Source of the DNA: Bondarzewia mesenterica | Taxonomy: Eukaryota; Basidiomycota; Agaricomycetes; Russulales; Bondarzewiaceae | Reading direction: 5' to 3' | Length of the DNA: 53,963 nt | Assembly: GCA_004802705.1 (NCBI GenBank) | Contig: SGPL01000201.1 | Span: 1-53,963, forward strand | In this document: positions 44,547-53,963 of the stretch, piece by piece | Numbering within the stretch: position 1 is the stretch's first letter | How the letters are laid out: every line of letters begins with the position of its first letter | Notes under the pieces: generated by a model | The model's database searches: none | The model's input: the letters and a program-made list of their open reading frames with translations, nothing else | What the model was told of the DNA's origin: nothing | Made by a program: the position numbers and the translations under genes

Positions 44547-46416
44547 TCAGTTGGCCTGATCATTGTCCGTCGCGCCCTGCAGAAAACAGTGAAAACTCAG
44601 TCAATGTGCAATCTAGCAACTAGTACCCAGATGGCGTACATATGAAATATAGTCTGGGCTTTCACAAGCCTTGTACTCTTTCAGCAGCTCCTCAGCCGTA
44701 GCCCTGGAGACACAAGTTAGTACTCGGGGTGTTTGAGAACCTGGCCAAGATTCTATGTACCTCGCGTCGTCAAACTCTTCCAAACCATTTTCGAACATCT
44801 TCTCCTTCTTGTACTGCTCCAAAAATGCATTACGCTTCCGGAGACGATCGAATTGGTCAAGCATTCGCTTGAATAGCTATTTAAAGCGGGGGATGAGAAG
44901 AGCCGTATTCTGACGACAGAAGAAGGAATGCCTTACAGATGCGATGCTCGTGTGATTTGCAAGCATGAGCCCGCTCACGCGATGGTTGGTAGTCACATAC
45001 GGCGATCGGCGCGTCAATGCTACCTGGATAGAAGCTGGCCCCCATGGAATAAAGTTCGCTAATTGGCGTTCACGAATACGCAACAATGATTGATGCACCT
45101 GTCCAGGTGCTGGACGTCAGCTACGCTCAAAGACATGATAAAGATATAGAGTTACGTCGGTCGGGTCAACGTCACCTTGGATGATGTTGAGGATTGAGAT
45201 GTAGCAAGCTGTCTTACTAGGTGTCGTTGACACCATTCGATTCTTCGGCTGTAGAAGTCGGCGCATAACGTCTAGTACGGTGGTCCGTCGAATGGGTTTT
45301 GCCTGTAGTGAGATGATTACCAATCGGCGTCTGAAAAATAAAAGAGAATATACTTTGTCAATTGAGTCGCTCGTGAAGGGGGTGTATGAGGTCATAAGGA
45401 AATGACAGCGTGGTGTCGGTATAAGGGACGCGATGATGCCAACGAGGTCATTGTTCATGTATCCCGGATACCGCAGTGTTTGCGTGCTTGCGGCCATAAC
45501 GGTTGAAACCTGCAACATCACATTGATGCCATCTAGACGAGAGGCAACAAAACAGAAAAGCGCACCAGTTGGTTTGTTTGATCAAACGACGGTGTCTGCA
45601 CATGCAGCCTGTCAGCATTGATTCGCGCCAGAGCGCCATTATCAAGCACGACCACTGAGTCTGCATGATTCGTGAGTCGCTTTAACGTCAATAGAGCATT
45701 GTACGGCTGCACGACAACATCGCCCTCCTGAGCATTAGGAAATACAGAATATGTCTGGATCAACTTCTTCGGGAATTTGTCGTTCAGTCGCTCAAGGAGA
45801 AAGGAGCCCAATCCCGAGCCTGTGCCACCTGCTATTGAATGCATGAGCATAAAACCCTGAGTAGGTGTGAAAGTTAGAAAGGCACGATAAGAAGAAGTGA
45901 AAAAGTGATGAACCTCAAGAGAATCACTTCCTTCCGCCTCCCGATCGACCATCTCCATCATATCTTCGTACAAACGCTCTCCAGCTGAATATCCCTGAGC
46001 CCAATTATTCCCTGCGCCTCCTCCATCCTTAGACACGAAGATATTTTCCGGGTTATACAGGTTCGCATATGGAGACGTCAGGATATTGTTGATCACCTGC
46101 TTCCTGTGTTAACATGAAGTATACGTCTGAAGTGAAGAAATGGATACCCTAGGTTCCAAGTCGACCAGGATTGCGCGAGGAATATAATGCTCATCATCAG
46201 CCTGGTAGAAAAATACATCCTTGCGATCGCCACCCTCGGTCGCCCACTCCTCCAGAATACCCTCTTTGTTGATCCCATGCTCCGCGCAGAGGCGCTGCCA
46301 GAACACCGAGCCCACTTAACGAGTCGGATCAGAGATGAGAAATCGTCTGTGAGTGAGTAGAGCGCACTTTGGTTGCCGCATTGTCCAAGCTGGACGGTCA
46401 CTATTTCACGAGGCAT
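44547..46416 (-). CDS. TUB4: Gamma-tubulin
   Basis: GTP-binding core of the gamma-tubulin complex that nucleates microtubules at spindle pole bodies. From ATG 46416: [16 protein letters not shown] (nucleotide-binding loop) and, after an intron, [15 protein letters not shown]. Then come [31 protein letters not shown] and the tubulin signature [20 protein letters not shown], followed by [28 protein letters not shown]-type loop and the C-terminal domain ([38 protein letters not shown]), ending ATDNDQAN with the stop at 44547-44549. [11 protein letters not shown] and the lack of a beta-tubulin-type acidic tail identify gamma rather than alpha or beta. About ten introns; one of 57 bases near 45855-45911 is open in frame. 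It is divergent from RPC82. Confidence 0.93.
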
Positions 46417-46871
46417 TTTCAAGCCTGCTCCGAGTCGCAGAACGCGTTCAAGTTTCGTATATAAACGTGACACACCGTGTCAGTCACACCTACATGCAAA
46501 TGAGCTCCATTCAACAACTAAGTTACAAACAATTTGGATTTTGCTTCTGAAGACATCGTCATATAGCCGAACCTTTTCCCTTTACATTTACTATGTGAGT
46601 TACAATGATGAATTAGTCCGACAGTCTGAGTGAGTCCGAACTTGCAAAAATGTGACAATCGTGGGGGCCAATAGATAAGATAACCGCGTGGCCGTCCGGT
46701 ATCATTCCTTCGAATTTCTGGACCGAGCTCCTACCGAGAGCTCCTAGTTTTGTGATATCATCCCTGCCGATGATTTCCTGGTCGTGACCACTCGCTCTCT
46801 CAACATCTCAACTGCATTGAGAGCAAAGATACCCAGAGAGTAAAACAGGCAGCAACTTGCTGACGTTCACC
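46417..46871. promoter_or_regulatory. Divergent promoter of TUB4 and RPC82
   Basis: 455 bases between two start codons facing apart. No TATA box in a convincing position. Two palindromic GAGCTC words lie in CCGAGCTCCTACCGAGAGCTCC (46723-46744). No further site recognised. Confidence 0.4.
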
Positions 46872-49034
46872 ATGGCCGACGCCGATACTACTCGCCTGTG
46901 CGTTCAAATCATCCACGCCCACTTCGGCCCACTTACCTCTGTAAGTGCATCAGAAGTTCTTTTGATATCGAATACCTCTCATTGTCAACAGACCGTTGCC
47001 TCCACTCTCCTCGCCCGCGGTAGACTATCCTTGCCACAACTAATTCGTTATTCATCCCTCAAACCACGAACCGTACGAGCTGCCATCCTGGTCTTGGTCC
47101 AACACAACATACTATGGCATGCTCAGTCTGATGACGAGGGGGAGGTGTTTGAGGTTAATATTGATGAGTGTCTCGTGAGGCTACGATTTGGTAGATATGT
47201 TTGGCAGACAGAGCAGTTATTTGGGTCAGCGGTATGTGTTCGATTCTGACTCGACTCTATCTATCAATGTTCTGACCGCTGTTTGATATAGGGTGCAGAT
47301 ATAGTCCGGCTTATCTTGGACCATGGAAAGCTACGACCACCAGATATCATGTCTCAACTGTTGGTACATGATCCGAAAGGTATGTCTCCACTTTCAATCA
47401 TTTCAAATTCTCTCACACTTTCCTCTCAAAGGTTCTGCTGTGTATACTCAAGCTCTATATAAACTCGTGACGAGCTCTTATCTTAAGCCGTCAACCCTTC
47501 TGTCACATATATCTCCTCGAGACAAACGTATAAAATATGAAGCCCAAGAAAAATCCAAGATTTCCGGCTTCCCGACTGCCAAAGAGCTTCGTGAAGCGAA
47601 GGAGACCGCCGAGGTGCGTCTCAAACGAGAGGAGGAGGAGGCAGAGAAAGTGGGCTTGGTGAGATTTTTGTCAGCCTGAAAAATATCAAAATAGAATTCA
47701 CCTGGGCTGTCGCAGAAACGAAAGGCAAAAGACCAGCTTCGCAAGTCCTCTAAGGTTTGTTCTTCTGCTGTTCTGAAATAGAAAGGTCACCGACAGCCCA
47801 GGTACCAGCGTAGTGCGGTAGAGGAAGAAATCGTCGATGTGAGTTTCTTATGACAGTGTCCGAGTTTTGATTGACTCTATCATCAGGATGATGTGTATTT
47901 TCGAGTGAATTATGAGAAGTTCAACATTCACATCCGAAATAAGGTATGTTTGACGCTACGTTTTTTTCTGTAAATAACAATTCAAAAGCATCTCGCAGCT
48001 GATTGAGACTGCCGCAAGGGAGCGGTACAATGACGGTGCAGCTTTCGTCATACGAGCTGCGTTGAAGTCGACCGAAGGCAAGCAAAAATCTGTCACAGAT
48101 ATCAGATCAGGTGCGTTATAACTCGTCTTGGTATGTATTATCCTCACATGCCCGGATCAACGCTATAGATGCCACTACTATTGCCAATATCGCCGCCCAG
48201 ATACCTGACGATTATAATTTGGCTTCTGGTCTCGTGCTATCCTCTTCAAAAAAGCCAAAGACCATGGCCCTCATCAAAGATTACCTCGGCATGCTCGCCT
48301 TTACAGACAACCCGACGCCAGCGGGCAGAGCTGCTTCCTTTATATCATCAGGTGAATCGAAGCACTATGTAGAGTTCGAAATTATAGGGAGGAGATTACG
48401 AAGACGCGTGCTGGAGGCTGTCACTCGAGAGCGCCACGGTGACGATGGAGTACGAATCTTGCGGTTGTTACTAGATACAGGGAAGGTGGATGAGAAGCAG
48501 GTTAGCCTTGGTTGGTTTGACATTTGATTTCATGATTCTGATGTGTTGTCCAGATTTCCAAAGTTACTATGTTGGCTCCCAAGGATGTCCGACCGCTGCT
48601 GGGTGCGATGTCTGCAGAATCGTTGATCAGTATTCAGGAAGTGCCAAAAAGCGCTGATCGAAATCCCACGCGCACATTCTATCTCTGGTGAGAGTGTGAT
48701 AAATAGAGATCACTGCCGGATGCTGATTCTGCGTGACAGGTATGTTGACCTGCAGAAGGCGTACTCCGTACTGTTGGTCAACCTCTATAAGACACTCCAC
48801 AACATCAGTATGCGGAGACGAGCGGAAGAGGAAGAACCAGGTGTGAAAGCGGTTCTGGAAAAACGACAGCGGAAAGATGTCAGTCAGGATGAAAGTTTGT
48901 TGACCAGGAACGAACGGGAAACTTTGGCGGAATGGGAGGGTAAACGAGAGAGGTTGACGGTTCTGGAGGCAAGAGTAGAAGAAGCCGTGTTCATTCTTCG
49001 AGATCTCGGTCCTTTAGGCAACAACGATGAATGA
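46872..49034 (+). CDS. RPC82: DNA-directed RNA polymerase III subunit RPC82 (C82/RPC3)
   Basis: Subunit of the Pol III initiation subcomplex (C82-C34-C31) with tandem winged helices. Start ATG 46872 (MADADTTRLCVQIIHAHFGP). The first winged helix spans the next exon (LLARGRLSLPQLIRYSSLKP, then AAILVLVQHNILWHA). Later: VWQTEQLFGSAGADIVRLIL, YKLVTSSYLKPSTLLSH, a Lys/Glu linker (47560-47750), VYFRVNYEKFNIHIRNKLIE, YLGMLAFTDNPTPAGRAA, FEIIGRRLRRRVLEAVTRER, then SKVTMLAPKDVRPLLGAM and RTFYLWYVDLQKAYSVLLVN, the conserved C-terminal winged helix with the coiled coil that follows. The stop follows LGPLGNNDE at 49032-49034. About nine introns. Length near 600 residues, similar to yeast C82 (654). Confidence 0.92.
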
Positions 49035-49293
49035 ATTGAGATTCGGGAGGAGAATTATCGATGTCTTCTCCAGCTAGCTGAACGAGAGAGCAGTCAGAAA
49101 TTGGACGAGCTACTATGCAGTAGCACTTGGAGGCCGGATCGATTCATTTATAGATTTTGTGACAAATCAACCGCGCATGCAGCCGAACCTGATTCGTTCC
49201 GACACTTGCTTCCGCTTCGGCGCTACTCACTTACGTATCTAGAGCGCTGGCGCGCCATCAGCGACACCAGCGACCCCCCCTCATCGTTTCAAC

Positions 49294-51929
49294 ATGGGGA
49301 CACACGAAGCAGACGTGGAACTAGGAGAGGAGTACAAGCTTGGATATGAGGAGGAACAAGCTCTACTCCCAACGTCTGCGCGCGAAGGCCCCGAAGCACC
49401 ATCACTCTCTTCCGTTCAGCACCGTTTGTGGTGCTCCATATCGACTCGTTCGTTCACTCTCCCTCAGCTTATCATCGCCTTCGTCGTTGGCGGCTTAGCA
49501 AGTCTTGCCATTCAGTATGCTTCCTCATGCCTCACACCCAGCTGTTCTCGTATGGGCATGGATAAACCTGTTGATGCATTCGCGCCGCCTTACGTTGGCT
49601 CCACTGAGGTGCATAATTGGCCACCCCCCTCGCCTACGAACAACGATCCTACGCTCTTTCCTACTAATGTTGGACATGCTGGCGTAACTCCAACCGGTGC
49701 TGAAGCTGCTCTTATCGCAACGGCTCCATACTACCCCATACACACTGGTGCTGCTCAACTCGTCGCGCCTGCTACTTTGCATTCTGGAAACGCGTCAAAG
49801 GAGAGCAAAAAGCCTTTTGATCTCTTCAAGTATTGGGGAAATCTTTCTCCTTGGTATAGTGTAAAGAAGGGTGCGTTCGGGATTGATTCGGGACCTGAGG
49901 CTCCCGACGGATGTAGTGTTACCGGTTTGCACTTCCTTCACCGTCACGGCGCGAGATATCCTACTTCCTGGGGTGAGTTGACATGAATAGAGGATTGGTT
50001 GTTAGTGCATAACTTCGATTCTCAAAAATGTTTTCTAGCTGCTTATGGCGGACCTGCCGTTTTAGCGGGTAAATTGCATGAGACTGCTGCAAATTGGACT
50101 GCTAAAAATGAATTGGATTTCCTCAACGGCTGGTAAGGATTCATCCTCATTTACTACACAATATCACTGCATATACTTTTTAATAGGACGTATAAGCTAG
50201 GAGAGGAAGGTATAATGTTGTCATGACCTTATATGCCCTGCGCTGACCTTGTTCAGTTTTAACGCCCTTCGGGAGGCAGCAATTATGTACGTTTTTCAAG
50301 TGAAATTTGAACTGCGGAAACATTGATCTCAATTTCTGCAGTTGACCTTGGTATCTCAATCCGCTTGAAGTACGGCTTCCTGCTTGAGGTCTGTGCTCCA
50401 TTCAGCCTTGGAGGTTCGCGTCAGAAATTAACAGCCTCTATAGAACTTCACGGATTCCCTTCCCGTCTTCCGCACGGAGTCACAGTGAGCTCTATTGTTT
50501 TCATTAGGACTTTGTTATAGGTTATTATCAATATCGCCTAAGGGATCGTATGCTTGCATCTGCAATGAACTTTGCAAGCGGTTTCTTCGGGATCCCCTAC
50601 GAGGACAAGTATCTCCAAAGTATCACTATCGAGGCGGATGATGTAGGTGTACCGACGACATTCCTCTGGTGCATGCACTGATAGCAGTCAATTTACCACA
50701 GTTCAACAATACGTTGTCTCCATATAAGACGTGAATCGGTCTCGCTATATTCCCTGGCTACCTATCGCTGAACTATGTATACACAGCTGCCCTAATTCCG
50801 GCAAAAAATCCAAGTCGGACCGCGGGACCCCCTTCCTGGAGGAGTGGGCTGCCATCTATCTGCGAGATGCACGCGATAGGTTGCAAAACCAAATTGAGGG
50901 CTACACGTTGACTTTCGAAGATGTTTATACCATGCAGCAAATGTGTCCCTATGAGGTGAGAATTCTTCTCAGTGCTATTTGCGCTGGGCGTCGTCTTGCC
51001 ACTCATACCATGTACAGACAGTCGCTATCGGTTTCTCGAAATTCTGCGGATTGTTCACTGAAGAAGAGTGGGAAGGTTTTGACTATGCGTATGTGTCCTC
51101 CCAATAAATTCTGCATCAATTCCTTCACTGACTCAACGCCACATAGGATGGACATCTTTTTCTGGTAAGATTTATGACATCCACGATATTTTTGGGACTT
51201 AGGCCAACCTTTTCATAGGTACAACTCGGCCTTCGGGTCCCCTGTGGCTCGAGTGCAAGGCCTAGGATATATTCAGGAGCTGGTTGCTCGCCTTTCGCAC
51301 ACTCCGATCGAGACTCACAATAGCTCGACCAACGCGACGCTCAATGATAACCCAGTTACTTTCCCATTGAACCAAAGCTTATATGTGGATGCGACTCATG
51401 AAGTAGTTGTCTTAAACGGTCGGTTTGATTGGTTCGATTGACATCTTTGTTGGATGCTAATTTCTGCTTTTTGCTCTTTATAGTCATTACTGCTCTTAAC
51501 TTAACGTCGTTTGCGGCGTTCGGACCATTGCCTACGGACCACATTCCGAAGAAGAGATTCTTCCGTGTGTCTGAGTTAGCACCTTTTTCGACCAACATCC
51601 AGTTCCAATGTAGGTTAACCTCCGCATCTCGCTCTCAACTCATGCAAACTTCATTCTCCCATGTTTACCTTTATGCAGTGCTCTCCTGTCCCGCCAAACA
51701 TGCAGATCAGATCCGTATCATCATTAACGATGCTGTTGCTCCTCTCACAGGAATTCAAGGTTGCCCGTCAGACTCGCATGGCATGTGCCCTGTGGACACA
51801 TTCGTCGAGGCACAGAAGAAGATCATCGCTAATACGGATTGGATATGGAGCTGTCACGGAGACTGGGAGGTCCCAGCTGGGCATGAGTGGAATACTACGA
51901 CAGGCGATGCGCCAGGAGTCAAGTGGTAG
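49294..51929 (+). CDS. Histidine acid phosphatase (phytase-like), membrane-anchored, HE in place of HD
   Basis: Histidine-phosphatase superfamily enzyme that hydrolyses phosphomonoesters, probably at the cell surface or in the secretory system. From ATG 49294: an acidic cytosolic tail, one hydrophobic segment (about residues 52-72, LPQLIIAFVVGGLASLAI) that acts as a type II anchor, and a Pro-rich stalk. The catalytic motif GLHFLHRHGARYPTSW lies near 49925-49970. Later exons give LTPFGRQQL, DRMLASAMNFASGFFGIPY, CPNSGKKSKSD, NQIEGYTLTFEDVYTMQQMC and, near 51390-51415, LYVDATHEVVVLN, where most fungal phytases have HD. TALNLTSFAAFGPLPTDHIP and GMCPVDTFVEAQKKI follow; the stop is at 51927-51929. 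Several NxT/S sites and paired cysteines suit an extracellular domain. About ten introns. The substrate cannot be read from the sequence. Confidence 0.87.
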
Positions 51930-52437
51930 GAGGGTTATCATTTTCGCAGAACAGGCAAGGTCTGCATCCAGCGAAATCGTGCCGTTATAGCGATCTTGTA
52001 ATACGGGGCGCCGCCACTTATTTAATATTAGGCAGTGCATGCGTATATAAAACCACAGGACAGGTTTCCTACTATACATGTTCCTCTTAACGTTCGCTTT
52101 CGCTCCTTCCTTCTGCCGCTGAACACGAGCGCTTTTTTCGTACACGTGCACGGCAATATATGTATCTGCCACGTCCCGATTCCGACGTCTGCGGCTGTCC
52201 GTGACGTGTATGCTCGTGTATGCTTTGCGAACCATGAGTACTTGAGTGCCGTGGCATAGCTTCCTTCTACCGCTGGTCCTCAAGGCCTCGCTGTCGCTGC
52301 GTTGTGAGCACAGCATCTGCCAGAGGGCTAATAAATCATGTTATAAGGTGCTTGCTCTGTCACTTCGCCGCGCTGTAATGCATCACCTCTCCCAGACAAT
52401 ACTCCCACTTATTTCTTCTTTGACACGCTCGACTACA
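51930..52437. other. Intergenic region upstream of the metallophosphoesterase
   Basis: About 500 bases with the phosphatase 3' UTR and the next promoter. GTATATAAAACC at 52041-52052 is TATA-like but nearly 390 bases from the ATG. An in-frame ATG at 52379 would add a short hydrophobic N-terminus (MHHLSQTILPLISSL) to the next protein. Confidence 0.4.
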
Positions 52438-53498
52438 ATGGGATCCTCGTCCTCAGCTAGGGTCAACCACGAGGCCGAAGGGCCTAAACAGTCTGGCGCA
52501 CGTCCGGGCTGGACACGATTTGTCTGCATATCAGACACGCACTCGCATGTGTGTCCTGTGCCTCCTGGCGATGTTCTGATTCATGCCGGTGATTTGAGTA
52601 GCTGGGGCTCTCTAGCACAGCTCAAACTTACCATCGATTGGTTGATGACCTTGCCTCATCCAACTAAAATGTAAGCGACTTACTTCGAATCGAGCGACAA
52701 ACATTATGGATACACTGAACTCACCAATGTCGTCTAGAATTATCGCAGGGAATCATGATGCACGTTCTTCCAAAATCGCTCTAAATGTAAGAGGTTGACT
52801 TGAACGCCGTTTAGCTATGCCTAGACAGTGCATGCACCGAAGGCACCTCATCCCAGGTGAGCCGATTAATAGAAATATGTACACGGAACAATCTTTCGAC
52901 AGGTAGGTTTACAGGACGTGGAAAAAGCCCGTTCCATAATGAAGAGCGAGGCTGTTCGAAACGCTGGAATACATTATTTGGAGTATGAGTCCATGGATCT
53001 TACAACGGCGACAGGTAAAACTTGGAAGATATACGGATCGCCAGTAAGTTCATCTAGTTCAAACCACTTGAGACGACGTCATAACGAACAATGTAGGCTT
53101 GTCCTCGGTATGCACCTGGATGCTTCCAATACACTACCGAAGATGAAGCAAAAGGTTGGTCGTTACGCCGTCAAAAGAAGATTACCTGAAATATATCTGA
53201 CATCCGAGAGACAGAGATATACAGCCGGATACCTCAAGATACAGAGATTCTGCTCACTCATACACCTCCTCATGGCATGTTAGACCTCTCCCGGAAAGGG
53301 ACGCACGCCGGTTGCAAGACCTTGTCCAGAAGATTGGAGGAGTTGACATCCTGCAGACTGCATGTCTTTGGTCATATTCATGAGGCCAGTGGAGTGCATA
53401 TCAATCCCGCCGAAGGGCGTAGGCCCGAGAGGGTGTCCGTCAATGGAGCGGTTGTATGGGGACATCAAGTGGCCGTAGTCGACTTGGAGGACTTCTAG
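52438..53498 (+). CDS. Calcineurin-like metallophosphoesterase, MPPED type
   Basis: Class III-like metallophosphodiesterase related to animal MPPED1/2 and to uncharacterised fungal phosphoesterases. The full metal set is visible: FVCISDTHSHV (D, H), VLIHAGDLSSWG (D), IIAGNHDA (N, H), LLTHTPPHGM (H) and LHVFGHIHEASG (H, H). The last exon (from about 53270) codes LDLSRKGTHAGCKTLSRR and ends VWGHQVAVVDLEDF at 53498. Four to six introns, including ones near 52670-52738, 52785-52913 and 53043-53095. I choose ATG 52438 (MGSSSSARVNHEAEG), close to the homologous part; ATG 52379 in the same frame would add a hydrophobic leader and possible signal sequence. About 260 residues. Substrate unknown; some relatives hydrolyse cyclic nucleotides slowly. 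Confidence 0.85.
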
Positions 53499-53963
53499 AT
53501 TTTCTTAAGATTTTTTATCACATATTTTGAGCGATCAATAGAGCTTCTATAAAGTTCCTCGACTTCCTTTGAGCCAGTGGGCCAAGGCTGCCTATATTGA
53601 TATTGTGCAAGATTTACCCTTAGCATCCCTAGTATCTTTGTTAAATTGTTTGAGATCGCTCGGCTACCTATAGCTACCTATGTGCTGTAGAGCTCTAATT
53701 TGCCAGCCCTCCATTTGGATATGGAGTCATACATACTGTGTAGCCCACTCTTTGCGGGGCACTCGTCACACGTGAGGGCAGGCAAACAGGGCATGTATTG
53801 CACGGGACACGAGAGGCTAGACACACTGGAGCAATGAGAGAGATAGTCCGATAAACGAGTCTGCGAGAATGAAAAGATAGGGAGCGTGATAACAGGAGCA
53901 AATGAGAGGGAAGACAGTAAGCATGAAATACTGGGTATAAGCGGGGTGGATCAAAGCTCCGGC
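53499..53963. other. Right-hand edge, no supported gene
   Basis: 3' UTR of the metallophosphoesterase and further sequence. A short minus-strand Arg/Cys/Ser-rich open frame (53695-53901) has no domain or context. Nothing else seen. Confidence 0.4.

Noticed and set aside
53695..53901. Minus-strand Cys/Arg/Ser-rich frame at the right edge
   Set aside because: Short, low-complexity and without any recognisable feature; a chance frame is more likely.
1..53963. tRNA or rRNA genes, transposons, CRISPR arrays, secondary-metabolite or mating-type cluster
   Set aside because: I looked for tRNA T-loop words, long terminal or inverted repeats, transposase or reverse-transcriptase motifs, regularly spaced repeats, and homeodomain, pheromone-receptor or polyketide-synthase motifs, and found none convincing by eye.

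Overview
The window is nuclear DNA of a filamentous basidiomycete fungus, most likely an agaricomycete. The evidence is short introns of about 50-65 bases in most genes (GT...AG, often with a CTAAC/TTAAC-like branch site), compact alternating gene order, pyrimidine-rich leaders, and protein sequences of fungal type. Scattered N bases, densest at 3.9-5.9 kb, show a draft assembly of uneven quality. I see no tRNA, rRNA, CRISPR array, transposon or prophage. Gene spans below run from start codon to stop codon and include introns. Most splice sites come from my own reading of frames and family conservation.

Left third (1-15 kb): an Ede1/Eps15-like endocytic scaffold (minus, running off the left edge) is divergent from a UBE2C/UbcH10-type E2 enzyme. 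A small unknown gene follows, then a Pin4/Cip2-like RRM protein, the mitochondrial nuclease NUC1, mitochondrial ribosomal protein mL46 (minus) and V-ATPase subunit H.

Middle (15-30 kb): a RecQ helicase with an apparent two-base frameshift in its zinc-binding domain; TRAPPC13 and the inner-membrane protein Yme2 (both minus); and an FSFG nucleoporin that shares a 136-base promoter with YME2. That promoter holds two telomere-type repeats and a CRE-like site.

Right half (30-54 kb): a very acidic, unidentified nuclear-type protein, a small membrane protein, a 5'-nucleotidase-type phosphoesterase with one frame break, an unidentified gene broken at an N, the rRNA methyltransferase Bmt2, a tetraspanin, siroheme synthase Met8, MBF1 (whose conserved reading frame needs a two-base exon), gamma-tubulin, RNA polymerase III subunit RPC82, a membrane-anchored histidine acid phosphatase with HE in place of HD, and a small metallophosphoesterase.

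The genes are mostly housekeeping functions and form no pathway cluster. Eight divergent pairs probably share promoters: EDE1/UBE2C, mL46/VMA13, YME2/NUP, acidic protein/membrane protein, nucleotidase/unknown, tetraspanin/MET8, TUB4/RPC82 and, less tightly, the neighbours of BMT2. I found no convincing new multi-gene system. The best leads are the MBF1 micro-exon, the Prk1-type motif array in the Ede1-like protein, the telobox promoter, the HE phosphatase and the acidic unknown gene.
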